A DNA stretch of 64,000 bases from Falciphora oryzae (GCA_000733355.1 JNVV01000025.1:449836-513835); one strand, 5' to 3'; shown: positions 1-12,481, numbered from the stretch's first letter. Notes: generated by a model not told the origin, from the sequence alone. A program made the numbers and translations.

Positions 1-533
1 CTGCATCCGCACCAGGGGCCCGAGCTGTGGTCCATGAGCAAGGATGGCACGTGAAATTCTCCCCCAAGTCGTCTGCTCCATTTGCCTCCCTGAGCGATGG
101 CGATCCACCAGCCAGCCCGTCATCCCACTGACTTTTGTTTCTCGCAACAGGCGCCCGCACCCTCTCTCGCACCTACGCGATCGAGGCGCAGGCGTTCGTC
201 CTGCACGCGACCTCGCTCCTGACCGAGAAGGGGATCAGTCGCCTCAAGACGTCGGGTGGTCTGCTCTTTTCCCTGCCGGGAGGCGGGACGTCGGCTATCT
301 TTGGGCCCGACGGCAGACAGCTGAGCGAGGACCTGGACGAGCAGACGGAGGGTATCATACACGCTGATATCAACCTGGACGACATTCTTGGCGCAAAAAG
401 CTTCGTGGATGTCTGTGGACATTACGGTCGGCCTGATCTGCTCTGGCTCGGTGTCGATCCCGAGATCAAACGGCATGTTCGCCCGGGTGCAGACGCCCAA
501 GCACCTGCCAAATTAGGTCTGAAGTACCGCTGA
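1..533 (+). CDS. Nitrilase / cyanide hydratase family protein, C-terminal part (5' end outside window)
   Basis: Carbon-nitrogen hydrolase of the nitrilase branch, which hydrolyses nitriles to acids or cyanide to formamide. Exon 1-46 reads ...PELWSMSKD; exon 151-533 continues GARTLSRTYAIEAQAF and includes the GPDGRQLSED turn and the terminal GHYGRPDLL motif typical of fungal nitrilases. The catalytic Cys and most of the Glu-Lys-Cys triad lie upstream of the window. The junction keeps frame only with a GC donor (GCACGT at 47) and the AG at 149-150; the GT at 51 gives the wrong phase. About 143 residues are visible, ending at TGA 531-533. Family call is firm; substrate is unknown. Confidence 0.85.
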
Positions 534-806
534 ATGGCACTGTATAGAAATAGGAGTTTTTCGAAGCAGTCGCTGCCCTCGGAGGGGACAAATGCGGGTC
601 AAAAGCATACCCAACAGCACTACCTATTTAACAGAGGTATTAGTTCAATAACGGGTGACATAGCTGCAATCGGTTCCTCGCTGTGATATTCCTGTTTTGT
701 ATCATATGCTTCCATCATAACGGTGGTCCGTGATGGGTAACTAGTCCCTCGTCGGAGACGTCCCATCACCTCTGATCCCACCGCGGCCCGAGATACCGAG
801 GAGGCT

Positions 807-2749
807 CTAGTTCTCTCGCTCTAGCGAGGCTGCACGGCTGCGCCTGGGACGCTTCTCCATCATGGCCGGCAGGTTCAGGTGCAGCAGATGGCCGCGACGA
901 CGGCGGACAAAGGTAGCCTGCAGCGCCCAGGCGAGGGCGATTCCGATGGCGCTAAACAGGGTTGGCCAGCGGAACTGATCGGGGCGCGAGAAGACCATGG
1001 TGGCAACGTAAGATAGTATCTCGAAGGCACCGTTGAAGGCCGACTCAACGGACGAGAAGACACCGCGATGCTCCTCTTCGACTTCCTGTGTTTGGGCGAT
1101 AGCGATATCAGTTCAGTGATACGAAGAAGGCGGCAGTCTTGCGAGAAAACCTGAATAAAGGAGGGGATTATCAACGCTAACCTCTTGCACAACAGTCTGG
1201 GTGCACAGATCAAAGCCAATCAAGCCGACGCGACTCAGAATGGTTGAAACCACGAGCGCGGCCGCGGAGGCAACCGGTGCGAGACTGCCCTGCAGCCCCG
1301 CAAGCAGCCAAAAACCGGTAACGCCGAGGGCGAGCCAGCCGAGCTGCCAAGAGGCAAACCAAAGGCCCGCCCTAACGGGACCTATGCGGTGCGCCAGCCA
1401 AGGGGCGGCCCACGTGGCGGCGAACTCGAATGCGACCGAGGCAGCCCGAGACGTGCCGACGGCCGTGGACCCAAATCCGGAGGAGAGAAGGTAGGCAACC
1501 ATGCGTCCAGAGAAGGAGAGAACCGTGAAGTACGTCATGGTCTGGGCGAAGGACGGCAGGAAGGCGGGGTGGGAGAGGTAGAAAGCAAAGTCGTGGACGC
1601 TCTTGCGCAGTGCGGCTCGCGCCTTCGCCAGGGGCTGCCGCGGTGCAGTGACCCCGCCTTCCAGCCCTGGCATCTCGGAAGGAGGGGAGAGGATCAGCTT
1701 GGGCCGCTGAAGATCAGGCACCTCGTAGTAGACCTGGATATTTGGAACAAACTTGGGGTTAGTTCTCTGTGGCACCAGCACATGTAGCAACGGACAAGAG
1801 AGTATCGAAGGACTCGCCTTGGAAATGTTGAGATACTCCACGGGAATCGAGGCTAAATTCATGGCAAAGTTGGCAATAATCGCGGCCCTGGTGGACGCTC
1901 CGTCGATGAAGGCGATGAAGACTGGGCCTGCAAGCTTGCAAAAGATGTCGATTCGCCTCATCTGCGAGTTCAGGACTGGCGCACAGCAAATAATTGGTGT
2001 CAGAAACACCTGAGAAGCACGAGACGGATACCAGACGCTTACCAAGCTTGGCCTCCACGGAGGCACCGGCGATAACGGGAGCCTGCCAGGATCTTGATGT
2101 GAGCGGGGGTGTCTTGACTACAACAATGGTAGAAACGGCATGGCATACCCAGTCCCTCTCAACCGCGATAAAGTTCATAACTGCTGAGAGTTTCTCGACG
2201 CAGGCAAGAATGCAGAGCAGAGCCAGCAGGCCATGGCGCGTGCTGGTGTCTAGATCTATCGCCGTGCTGCCAAGGATGTAGAAGACCGCACACGAAGTCG
2301 CCACAGCCAAGCGCTCCAGGACTGAGGCGGGAGGAGTAAAAGTCGCACTGTCAGCAGATACAAGGCATCTGGACGAGGGGGCAGGGTTCCAGAAACATAC
2401 CAATGGACAAGCGCACAACACGCAGACGGCCGGCGCGGTCGACAAAGTGGCCGACAGCGGGGGCGAACAGGATTGCGGCGACTCCACGGGCCAGGGCGTA
2501 GATCGACAGCGGCAGCAGCGTGCCCGGGAACAGCGAGGCCAGGTACAGGACACTGCCAAACTCGAAGACGCGCGAGTTCCACGTGGACAGGAAATGCGAC
2601 GCGTAGAGTCGCCGGCTGGTGGCGCGGAACGCCGTCGTCGCCGTCGCCGCGCCGTCGGTCACGCCATCGCCGGGCGGTGCCAGAAGCGGTGACCGCTCCC
2701 CGACCTCGGCGTTCGAGCCCTGGGCTGGGTCCTCTGCGTCTCGGGCCAT
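807..2749 (-). CDS. Ferroportin-like metal exporter (SLC40 family)
   Basis: Predicted multi-pass exporter of ferrous iron or related divalent metal from the cytosol. Exons on the minus strand: 2749-2401, 2321-2149, 2082-2043, 1975-1818, 1733-1182 and 1085-807; the sum is 1551 nt, 516 residues. The first exon carries the SLC40 signature (SHFLSTWNSRVFEFG, then FPGTLLPLSIYALARG); the last has RGVFSSVESAFNGAFE and FSRPDQFRWP, both typical of ferroportin C-termini. The intron 1817-1734 has a GCGAGT donor and a CTAAC branch point; it is 84 nt and in frame, so retention would add 28 residues. Direct substrate assignment is inference from family. A copper/iron uptake pair lies at 42.6-47 kb. Confidence 0.85.
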
Positions 2750-3070
2750 TGCTTGGAGCGTGAGGGGTCTATTGGATACGGCGTAAGGGATACAAAAAAT
2801 GATGACGGATTGGGGTCGGTAATGAAAGAATGCAAAATGGAGAGCAGTGCCGTCATCAATTCATGTTGTGACCATCGCTCCTGCCGCGGCTCGTGCAGCC
2901 GGTCAGTGGGTCCCCAACAATGCTACAGCGCGATCAATGCCCCAAGCTCCAGCATCCTCCAGCTTCTTTCTACCCACAGTGCCAGGCAGCTGCGATTGAT
3001 TGAATCATTTCTTCTCTACAAAGCGAAAGAGGCTGCAAACAAATTCTCTAGACGCCTTCCATCCAGGCTC

Positions 3071-4053
3071 TCACAGCTCGTCGTGCGACCCTTCCCTGTC
3101 CTTCTCGATCCCCTTGCGCGACGCCGCCCGCTGCTCGCGGTTGATCTTGCGTTGCTGGCGCTCGAGCTCCCTGTGGTGCTGCTCCCAGAAGATGCGCGCC
3201 GCCCGCCCGTCCTCCGTCTCTTTAACCAGCCGCGCCTCGATCGTAAACTTGATGGCCTTTTTGCCCTCCTCCAGCAGCGCTCGGCTGTGGTCCGTCGGCC
3301 ACGCCACCACGCAGGTCTCTTTTGCGCGCGATGCCATGTACTGGGCCATGTCCGAGAAGGCCTCTGTGAATCCAGGCTTGGTCAGTATTTTCTGCTAGTG
3401 ATTGGCAGGCAGGAAGACTCGCCTTTGCATTTGCTCCCCTCGGCCACCCACAGCGGCAGGAATTGGTACAGCTCGCCCGGCGCCGTCACAAACACCTTTT
3501 CCTCGTCCGGCAGCGCCAACACGTCCTCGTCCAGCCCGACCTTGTCGTCCGGCCTGGGCCCGCCGGCCCTGCCTCCCGTCAACGCCTTGGGCTTCCTCAG
3601 CACCCTGAAGAAATGCCGGTTTCGGTCCTCCTCGGTGCTGCTCTCGTTCTCGACCCAGCGCCGCGCCAGCTCCGGCACGTCCTTCCACTCGACCATCAGG
3701 ATGTCGCGCTCGCTCCCCTTGACGCTGACCCCGTCCCAGCTGCCCGGGTACACGCGACCCGTCGCCAGCGCCCGCACCGCATCCGCCCATGGCGCCAGCC
3801 CGGCCGGCGGGGCGTGGTCGAGGTCCGAAAATTTGTACTGCTGTGCGGGGAAGGTGACGGCGTGTCGGCACAGCTCGGTGAACTGCATCAGCTCCGAATT
3901 GTCGTACGGCCATGGCTTTTCCCACCGCCAGCCCGACACGGTGCCGTGCGTGGTGATGTCCCAGTTGAACGAAGCTACGGCCGGCGTTCCATGCAGGCCG
4001 ACCAGGAGGACCCCGGTGGCCAGGGACAGAATATCGAAGTCCGCAAACCGCAT
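3071..4053 (-). CDS. Predicted secreted protein with charged C-terminus, family not recognised
   Basis: Two exons, 4053-3423 and 3363-3071. The chosen start (MRFADFDILS) gives a hydrophobic signal-like N-terminus ending near TPAVAS; an in-frame ATG at 4134 would add 27 mostly polar residues. The body is rich in Trp (HGTVSGWRWEKPWPY); the second exon is basic and probably coiled coil (EQHHRELERQQRKINREQ). The exon junction works only with a GCGAGT donor at 3422 and the AG at 3365-3364, with a CTGAC branch point between them, giving ...KCK|EAFSDMAQYM. I do not recognise a named domain. Secretion is inferred from the N-terminus alone. Confidence 0.65.
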
Positions 4054-5269
4054 TTCCTGATGAGGTGGGTCTGGCAGGACGGGAGAAACAACGTTGGCTG
4101 ATCGCTTCAAGCGACCCTTCGAGCTCAAAGCCACCCAGCTTCATCCGACGGGGCGCGCTCAGATAAAGCATTTCCTCCTATGCTCCCTGATGACAGCATC
4201 ACTGTCGCCCAAATGGTAGGGATGATTAAATAATTAATTAATTGCGCGGCTCGTGGTCGGCGGCATTGAGTCGCCGGTCACCTACTGCCGGCGGGAACAG
4301 GAAGTTATTATAGGCTAATTTCACCGGGCAAGATGCATAGCAATATAACACGTATCGCTTGCCTCTAGCCATTTTTTTCTGCTTCCTTGGACTTGCCACG
4401 AACCCTGATTATGACCAGGATTTAATTATGCTTCGTGAGATCGTACAAACGTGCCTGCAAAGGATCTTGCCTGCCAACCTAAACATCTAGGCGTGAGGAT
4501 TACTGTAGAATTTGACAGCTGCCACCGCAAAGTCATTGGAAAGGTGCATAGGTTCGCCGCCCTTTCACGAAGCCCTCTCACGATGCATGACTCACCGCCA
4601 TCCATTGTGTTCGCCAGACTGTGGCTTAACTAACAACCCGGGCAAACGTATGGTGGCCAGAAGCATGGTTGTCATAGGCTAAGGGCAATAAAATGAGGAG
4701 CAAGGACGGCTATCGGCCCTTCCCCAGGAAGCAATCGGGTGCCGACGTCCCCACACTGCAGGAAATCGAGGACAACCCCGGACAGATTGAGCAAATGGGA
4801 TACGGTTGCTGAGAATCCCAAAAGCCTGAGCTATACTTGTTTCATCCAAAAGAACAAACGTCGTACGAGGTGGCTGATCGGATTTAGTTTGATAGGATGG
4901 AATGAGAAGCAAAGTTCGGCACAACAGCGAGTTGGCTGCTGCCACGCAGGTTGGAGGCGCCAATCACATACCTAGGCTTCCAGCCTCAGATATGGCTTTC
5001 AGCCTCAAAACATGCACCATTAATGGCGATGCCCGATTGGCAAAGCCCGGCTGGGGATACCCGACTGGCGATGTCCGACGTTCGAGGGTGGGCACTTTCC
5101 TCCATTTCCCCGCCGACACGGCTTTCCCCTCAATTTTCACCGCCCAAGAACATCTAGCTGTACTTAAAGGGTTATACGGTCCCCAACTTCGTTCCCAGGA
5201 CATGCCCGTCTTCAACCGCTCCTCATCATATATCCCCTTTCCAGATCATATGCACCACCCCTGAACAAC
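4054..5269. other. Intergenic region
   Basis: No coding frame with a recognisable product. It contains a short TTAATTAATTAATT run near 4228 and lies between two divergent genes, so it probably holds both promoters. Frames at 4451 and 4902 lack codon bias or motifs. Confidence 0.5.
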
Positions 5270-7117
5270 ATGATTACCTTTAGGATCCAGCACATTATCT
5301 CACTCTACATTCTCCTAAGCTCGGCTATTGTGCTGGCTCAGAATCACACCGGCAACGGAGCCGAAAACGGCGGCCAAAGCTGTCCCGACGACCTTCCCGG
5401 CTTCACCTTGAGGGGCGACGACTGCAAGGTCCTCTGCCACGCCGCACGCTGGACAGATTTCATTCTCTTTTTCGTGGGGAACTACGTCGCCCACGCGGCT
5501 ACCGTTCCTCGTAAACCAGGCCAATCCACAATTAGCACCATGGTCACTCTTCTAACGGCTCTACTCCTTCCCGGTGGCGGCGTACGGCACGGCATCGAGA
5601 CTATCATGACATTCGCTATTCTGCAGCCCACCCCGCTGAGAACGGCGGCGAGAGCCGGTGCCGTCTGCGCGGTGGTTAAAACAAGGTTCAGCAACCCAAA
5701 CGAGGGCGAAACCGGACAGGACTCGACGCTGTCCTGGGGAGCAGGCGAATTAAGAGAGAAAGCACGGCTGATGAGAGGTGCCCGGTCTGTGTCGGTGGCG
5801 AATAAATTCATCTGGAAAGGCATACTTAACCCTTATTACTGGTTCGTGACCTGGTTTAAAGGGCATGTGCAGTCATTCGTCGAAGACTCATATAAGTCCT
5901 TCCATGACAAAGTGGATGGCTTTCAGATTGGGATTGATGCCCCGCCAGGTTCGTTGCGTTGCGCCAGGGTTTGAATACCTAGGTACCTACCTGGTACCTA
6001 TACTTGACTGGACCGAAACTAATTTAACTCACTCATTCAGAACAAACCAGGCTCTCCATAACCAAAGTCCACGGTTTCTATCGACTACCCGAGGGTTACA
6101 AACTAGTGATTGTTCATGCCAATGCGACTTTCGAAGAAGAAGCGGTGGACACCTGTGAACCCGAAAAACGGTGGTGGGACTACGGACGGGTTTGGGAGAA
6201 GACAAAAGCCAGCCTCGAGCCAAAACGTGGCACCGTCGTCAGCTGCAACTACAACTACACCAAAAGTGTGATATCGATGGTCCAACTCTTCTTCAGCATC
6301 TGGACCCTGTACCGGGCCAGGCTCGACCAGATCGACCGTTTCGGATACGCCGCGTTTGGTTTAACAGTGGCGCCTTACGCTTGGATGTCGTGGATCAATC
6401 TGCTGGGCAACATGGTGTGCCCACAGTACGACCACCTATACATCGCGGACTCTGAGGGCCTGCGCGCCCTGAACGAATGGAGAGAGAAAGAAACCACGAG
6501 CAACGCAGATAGGGAGTGGTACAAAGTGGAAGGCGTGGTTGGCACCCTCGAAGAGAGGTCAGATGAGTACTTGCAAGCATACCACCGCGAGCGACTCCGC
6601 CTCAGAACTCTTCTCCACAAGCAGCGGGATGCCGACCTAACGGGCTGGGAGGACATGATCTTGCTGTCGAAATACTGCACCGCGCGAGCTATCGCCAGGC
6701 GATTTCCATCTCTGCTCTCTATCGTCGGAGCTGGAAATATACCGGAGCTGGAGACGGAGCACTTGTGGAAGCAGATCAAGATGCTCATCTGGAGCACCAT
6801 GTGGAGCTTTGTGGCGGCCGCGGTGCCGCTCGCCATCGTCGGCGCGGTTTCGTCGTTCCGTCCGGGACAGGGCACCGCGGAGGAGCGCGGCTGGACGATG
6901 GCCTGGCTGGCATGCGGCGTGCTCGGACAGCTATGGAGTGCGCAGGTGTTTATCGAGGGGCGGCCTATCATCAACACGCCCGGAGAAAAAAAAGCGGTAT
7001 CGCCGCAGACTGATATATCTTTTCGTGGTGCTTGCTTCGGGTGTGCCCTGCATCGGCGGCATGATAATGGTCGGCCGGATGATCCAGAATTTTGGGATTT
7101 GCGTGTGGCTGGGTTGA
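5270..7117 (+). CDS. Polytopic integral membrane protein, apparent homopolymer frameshift near the 3' end
   Basis: Exons 5270-5948 and 6041 onward (donor GTTCGT, phase 1). An N-terminal signal-like helix is followed by a Cys-containing lumenal stretch (SCPDDLPGF, DDCKVLCH), then several hydrophobic helices around residues 60-120 and in the C-terminal half (LIWSTMWSFVAAAVPLAIVG). This resembles the uncharacterised 'integral membrane protein' family common in ascomycetes. In the printed sequence the frame runs to 7143 with a polar tail, but removing one A from the A8 run at about 6986-6993 gives KKRYRRRLIYLFVV and a final membrane helix ending at 7117. That restored topology looks like the native one. 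Function unknown. Confidence 0.7.
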
Positions 7118-7364
7118 GGATAACACGCAGTAGGCTATTGTGATCGAGTCTTTCACTAGTTGAAGTTGATGGATTATGGATGCCAGTGGCTTCATGTAAT
7201 TACACTCCTTCCATCAAGCTTTGAGGCGAGGCAGTCCAAACGGCAAGATAGATGTTACAAAGGTTGCCTATCCTAGTTATATAACAACCTTCCTCGGACA
7301 CCCTGGCAAGCCACAAGACCCATCCCTTTTGTCTCAGTTTTCACCACCGAGCCATAGAAATGAT

Positions 7365-7651
7365 TTATTTGCCGCCGCAGCACAGGTGGCCGCCGCTGCC
7401 CTCCCGCGGAGGCTTCCGCTGCCGAGTGGAAAGCTTGGCAGGTTCGGAACCCAGCTCGCGGCTGTCCAGCACATTGCTCTCGCGCTTTTGGACGGCGACA
7501 TCGCTCTGTAGAGGGGGCAAAAACAGTTGAAGTTAGCCAGACTGGGCGGCACAGTGGTGTGAAGCGGGAGGTCTCGTCGTCTTACGTTCTCCTGCACAGC
7601 AGGGGCAGCCAGCGCCAGGCCAGCGAAGAAGAGGACGGTGGAGAACTTCAT
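7365..7651 (-). CDS. Small secreted peptide precursor with Kex2-type site (68 aa)
   Basis: Exons 7651-7586 and 7505-7365, phase 0, donor GTAAGA. Begins MKFSTVLFFAGLALAAPA, a clear signal peptide, then VQKR (dibasic, probable Kex2 site), a polar segment, and a basic Cys-Cys tail (TRQRKPPREG ... HLCCGGK). Processing after KR would release a peptide of about 40 residues. The RQRK-PP-GH stretch is echoed in the other mini-protein at 31734-31889. The 5' leader holds three tandem copies of a GCGGTGGTTGTTT-like unit at about 7655-7694. No known family; effector or signalling peptide is inference. Confidence 0.65.
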
Positions 7652-7797
7652 GTTTGCGGTGGTTGTTTGCGGTGGTTGTTTGCGGTGGTTGTCTGTTGTG
7701 GTTGTTCTTGGTTGCGTTGTAGTGTAGCTTGGAATGAGTAGATGAGGATGAGGATGAGGGAGTGGAAGAGAAGGTTGTCGAGCTGGTGCAGGCCGGC

Positions 7798-7806
7798 TTT
7801 ATATAA
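7798..7806 (-). promoter_or_regulatory. TATA-box candidate
   Basis: TTATATAAA on the minus strand, about 150 bp upstream of the small secreted peptide start at 7651. Confidence 0.5.
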
Positions 7807-9627
7807 CCGTGGTCACACTTGCTCGTGGCAACGAGCCAGAGAATTGGGTGGCCCTTGTCATCCTGCCAGACGTCGGTGCGAGGTTCTGGTCGACACTGGT
7901 GATCCTCGCATTTCCAAACTTGTGTTTCGGCCGTGGGCAGGCTTTCGCTTGCGTCCCAAAGCGTGCTGCTGCCCCCTGCTGTCTGGGCAGCAACACAGGG
8001 TTGCCAAGGTCCCAGGAGGCTGTGCAGAATGGTCAATTGCCTGATCGAGAAGTAGACGCCACAAAGGGGAACAGGAAAAGTCTAAGTTGGACTCGGCAAA
8101 ACCGCATTGCATGACGATGTGGGGATGTGGCTTGAAACCGCGCCTTCCCGCGACTCGACGGTTCAACCCATGGAAGCCATCAATGGGGAAACAATCGATC
8201 GAAAAATCTCAAACTAGACACGCATCCGACAGCTTCTAATTATAGGCTTGCGGAAGCATTATGGACGGTATGCGAGGGTACGTAGACTTCAAAGGCTTAG
8301 AAACCGCGCTTGTTCTATTCTCAGGGGTTGGTACATTCTCGACCTCAAGGACATTCAAAGCCTAGCTGGACGTGGACATGCGGAATCGAGGACGGAATCG
8401 CCGACGGGTCCTACATGATACATTGCCGCCTCGCCCAGTCGCCATCGCCGGTCTTCCCCGGCTTCGTCTCGAAACAGGAGGGGATTGTGGGGTGATGATC
8501 TGGGCTAGGATTGACTTGCCGACAATCTGGAAGTTAATTCCTTGCAGCGGGATTTCCTTTGGCACCTGCCATCCGGCGGACGCCGCGGGGCACGGGGTGA
8601 CCCCTGTCCGTCTGAGTCTGGGGCGCAGGAGTCCCAAAGTGGCGAACTCAGGGTGGGCTGTGGCTGGTAGTGGCTAGAGTGGCTAACAGTGGCTGGTTGC
8701 TGAGGGAGGCACGTGCAGCGTTGACCAGGCAGGCTGTAGGCGTAACGACAGACGACGATAGGGAGTGGAATCGGCAAACGGACGCGAGTTTTCCTCTTTT
8801 CGTCGTTTCGCCTGCAAGCAGCGGGACATCCACTCACTCGTTTGGCATTCATGCCGTGACAGAGACGCGAACACGGACGCACCGTCTAGCGGGCGCGCCC
8901 ATGGCCCGACGCCCGTAGGTCCATCATATTGGTGACAACGTCTTGGGGCCCAACCCTCTGGTCCGCTCCGATAATCTTCGGTCTCTGCGCGCAAGGAGGG
9001 CTTGGGCATCACATGTCAAGAGAAAGAAGCTTGTTGAATGGAGACGAAACGGCAGTCCTCTCTTGTGACCCAGGGGAGGCAGCATCAACAACATGCGATC
9101 GCTTCCAATCATTTGTTTGGTTATCGCGCCAGACGCCGACTGAGGACGCGACCCGATGCCACGTGAAGGCCGAGTGCGGACTTGGAGGGGCCCCCTCCCG
9201 GACCCTTCGTCAGCCATCACCTTCCTTTCCGGGGGATGCGCGCGCGGGTATGCGCGACTTGGCACATCAATTGAGCGATGCGATCAAGGCCGGGCGTCAC
9301 ACTCGCCCCGCCACCCCTGCGTTGGAATCCACGCTGCCGCGGAGCCCAAGCGCGCCCAAATCGTGCATTTAAGCTGCCGACATCGCTAATTGTAAGCATG
9401 ACGGGTATCGCGCGTGTGGGTACCGCGTAATTTCCAGCGTATTGCGTACGGCGGGGTCTGGTGGCATCGCGACGGGGCCATCGCCAGTTGCCCAGAACGT
9501 GCTTTGATATTTGCCCCGGGATGGCAGGTGAGGCTCTCGGTAGCTGACCGCCATGATAACGGCACAGAGCGCGGGCTGCCGAGATGTGCTGAGTCCATGG
9601 CCCCGGCCGTATACATCTAGCCCTCGC
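7807..9627. other. Intergenic region between divergent secreted-protein genes
   Basis: About 1.8 kb with no supported gene. Open frames here (for example 8929-9372) are short and have no recognisable motif or matching splice extension. It probably serves as promoter for the flanking divergent genes. Confidence 0.5.
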
Positions 9628-9635
9628 TATAAAAG
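9628..9635 (+). promoter_or_regulatory. TATA box
   Basis: TATAAAAG, 106 bp upstream of the ATG of the secreted protein at 9741. Confidence 0.6.
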
Positions 9636-9740
9636 TGCTCGCCCTCTCCTCCGCGATGCCAGGTCGTTTGTCTTGTAGGTCAGCCTCTCTCGCTTGCTCA
9701 CTTGCCCTGCCTCCTGGCCCGTCTTGAGAACACCACAACC

Positions 9741-11199
9741 ATGCATGCCCTCCGCGCCGTCAGCCTGCTGGCCCTCCTGGCCGGCTCGGCCGTCTCGCGC
9801 AGCATCAAGGATGTCACCACCCTCAAGCCCATCCCCAAGCGTCCGGCCGCTCTGCGGGGGCGTGCCGACAACGCCGCCGCCGTGGCGCCCACCACCAACG
9901 TGACGCTCGAGTACGGCCTCGACTCCAACCCCATGGTCCACGTCAACCTCGACATGGCCAAGCCGACGGTGCTGCTCGAGGAGGTGGCCGACATCGTCAA
10001 CGTCACGTGCTCCGACGGCGCCCTCGCCGTCACCTTCAAGTCGCAGCGGGCCTTCCTGGACGCCGTCGCCGCCTGGGCCGGCAAGGGAGACCTGGTCTTC
10101 TTTACCAACCACCAGGGCGCCTGCGACAATGGCCTCGAGCGCGGCATCTACGAGGTCAACAAGTTTGAGGGCAACGCCGAGACCCTCGTGGTCAACGCCA
10201 GCGCCGCCAAGAAGGACGTCGCTGCCACTGCCGGTATGTGTCAATCTCCACGGTTTCTCCTTTTGACAAGTTGCTAATAAGCCACAACCAGCCCACACCT
10301 CGATCGAGTTCAAGGGCGTGCCGGCGGCCAAGCAGCGCCGCACCGTCGCCAAGCGGGACCTCGAGTCCCGCGCCATCACCATCGGCGACAAGGGCCTGTC
10401 CATCGGCGGCACCGTCGGGCTGCCCGCCGGCATGGACATCTACTCGTTCCCGCCCTACCTGTCCGTCAAGGCCGACACGGCCCAGATCACGGCCAGCGTC
10501 ACCTTCTCGGGCAAGGTCGACTACGACGTCTTCAAGGGCAAGCTGAACCAGCTCTACATCGACATCGACTCCAACATCGACGCCGAGGTCGGCGTCACCA
10601 TCGACGTCACCGCGTCGTACCGCGACAGCTTCAGCTACCAGCCGGGTCAGCTCAGCTACATGATCGTCGACGTCCCCGGCATTATCACCCTCGGCCCGGA
10701 GCTGATCTTCGGCATCGGCCTGGACATCGACATCGGCGCCGGCGCGACGGTCCGCGGCACCGCGGGCGCCGGCCTCAAGGACGGCCGCATCCACATCGAC
10801 TTCCTGGACCGGGCCAAGATCACGGCTACGCCCTGGACCCCGACCCACAACGCCCAGCTGGACCTGTCGCAGCGCGCCGAGGCAAAGGCCGATGCCTGGG
10901 TCGACGTCACCTTCCAGCTCATCGTCCAGGTCCTGGGCGGCGTCGTCGACATGACGGCCGGGCTGAGGGCGCGCCCGCGCTTCAACAACGACTTCTCATT
11001 CACCGCCTCCCAGACCGTCGGCGAGGACGGCAAGGTCAAGCAGCCCACCGACGGCCAGGCTTGCGCCCAGGGCCTGAGCGTCCAGAGCGACTTCGCCTTC
11101 AGCCTCGAGGTCTTTGTCACCAAGCTGTGGAACAAGAACGTCTACAGCACCCTGATCCCCATCGCCGACAAGTGCTACACCTGGGTCAAGGGGCAGTAA
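9741..11199 (+). CDS. Secreted protein, probably of the fungal DUF7029/DUF7223 type
   Basis: Exons 9741-10233 and 10292-11199 (donor GTATGT; branch CTAAT; phase 1), 466 residues. The N-terminus MHALRAVSLLALLAGSAVS is a signal peptide, followed by several N-glycosylation sites (NVTLEYG, NVTCSDG). The first exon covers a beta-rich domain; the second covers a Gly/Asp-rich beta-sheet region (IDIDSNIDAEVGVTIDV, GIGLDIDIGAGA) ending with paired Cys. This two-part layout is what I associate with large fungal extracellular proteins of unknown function; the domain names are from memory and need a profile search. Dibasic sites (AKQRRTVAKR) lie between the two halves. GC-rich codon use suggests good expression. 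Confidence 0.75.
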
Positions 11200-11671
11200 G
11201 GGACTGCACCAGAAACTGAGAGAGGGGGGATCTTTTTCGTTTCCATCGACCACGGAGACTCAAGCTCCGCACTTGTTCCCTCCTGGTCAGGAGACATGAT
11301 GATGTGTATATGACAGTAGTATATATTACCCTAGGACATATTTTCCTTAATACCAGTAATACCCCGAACCAAAGTGCAGAACCAACCACTCATTAAGGAG
11401 GCATCGATGATCACTTAACAACGCAACGTCAGATGGAGGAGCAAAGTTTGACCGTGAAGGAGATCTTTTTGCTCGGTGTGACAGCAAGCACCACTCGGCT
11501 GGGTCTTTCACTGCCGTAAAACCTGCTGGGGCAGCCTGCCTCGAGCCTGTGGACAAGCTACACTAGGCATTGTGTAGATACTTAGGCCGTCCTTGATTTG
11601 CAAGGGCATTTTAGCACCGAACATAGCGATCCATCAGGGAAACCGACCTCCAGCGCGCCTCGAGCCCCTAC
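11200..11671. other. Intergenic region between convergent genes
   Basis: 3' flanks of two converging genes. Nothing gene-like was seen. Confidence 0.5.
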
Positions 11672-12350
11672 TCAGGCGGTCCAAGGCGCCGCGGTCACCC
11701 TCGGGGCGACGACGTTCATGCCGTCGCGGCCTTGGACGTCGCGCCGGCCTGCGCCTTTAATGGCGGTGACGGTGACGGGGACGTTGGTGGGCTGCATGCT
11801 GCTAGAGAAGGGCTGGGCGACAGGGAAGTTGGGTACGGTGAAGGTCTGGCCGCCGCTGACCGAGATTTGCGTCTGCCTGAGGCCGTTGGAGCCCGCGCAA
11901 GCGGACCCGGTGCAGCTGGCATCGGCCCACCTGTATTGCAGATTTCTATCAGCCTGATTCTATGGACTCAAAGGTTCTGTACTCAGCCGGGGGGTTAAAA
12001 ACGTACCAGGTAGAGAGCGCATAAACCGTCCAGCCAGGGGTGATGATGTTGGTGCTGGTCGTCGTCTCGTCCTGGTGGTACCTGACGGTGGACGTGCGGA
12101 TCACGGTGACGGTGAGGCCCTGCCAGAAGTTGGCCAACAGCCCGCCCTGCGTCGCGCCGGCGCCCTTGGACAGCAGGTACGTGGCCGCCGTGGCGTCCTG
12201 GCCCAGGATCTTGGCGTTCAGCGGGCCAGGCGTCGGGCGGAACACCGGGTCCGGGTGCAGCGGCAGGTTGACCACCGGGCCCTGCCCGAGCGCCGTGCCG
12301 CAAAGCAGGCCCAGGGCGAGGGTGGACGCGAAGAGGAGCTGGGAGAGCAT
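11672..12350 (-). CDS. Predicted secreted protein (200 aa), family not recognised
   Basis: Exons 12350-12007 and 11930-11672 (donor GTACGT, phase 2). N-terminus MLSQLLFASTLALGLL...ALGQ is a signal peptide. The first exon is rich in Thr and aromatic residues (TVRYHQDETTTSTN); the second has a Cys pair (ASCTGSACAGSNG) and beta-strand-like text (ISVSGGQTFTVPNF), ending with RRDVQGRDG. The exon junction rebuilds ALSTWWADASC without a break. Extracellular location is inferred; function unknown. Confidence 0.65.
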
Positions 12351-12473
12351 TTAGGGCACTGTGGAGGCGCAAAGGACCAAGGGCGGAGAGGGGTTGGGGG
12401 CAGGCGAGGTGGACTGCTCTTGGGAACAACACTTTCCTCAGCGTGCCGGGACGTAGTGTGGCATCTAGCATCT

Positions 12474-12481
12474 TTATATAT
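12474..12481 (-). promoter_or_regulatory. TATA-box candidate
   Basis: ATATATAAA on the minus strand about 125 bp upstream of the secreted protein start at 12350. Confidence 0.5.

Noticed and set aside
2753..4060. 435-codon plus-strand frame opposite the secreted protein at 3071-4053
   Set aside because: Antisense shadow; Ser/Arg-rich with no domain, while the minus strand has coherent exons.
9627..10439. 270-codon minus-strand frame antisense to the secreted protein at 9741
   Set aside because: Shadow of a GC-rich gene; Val/Gly/Asp-rich text with no motif.
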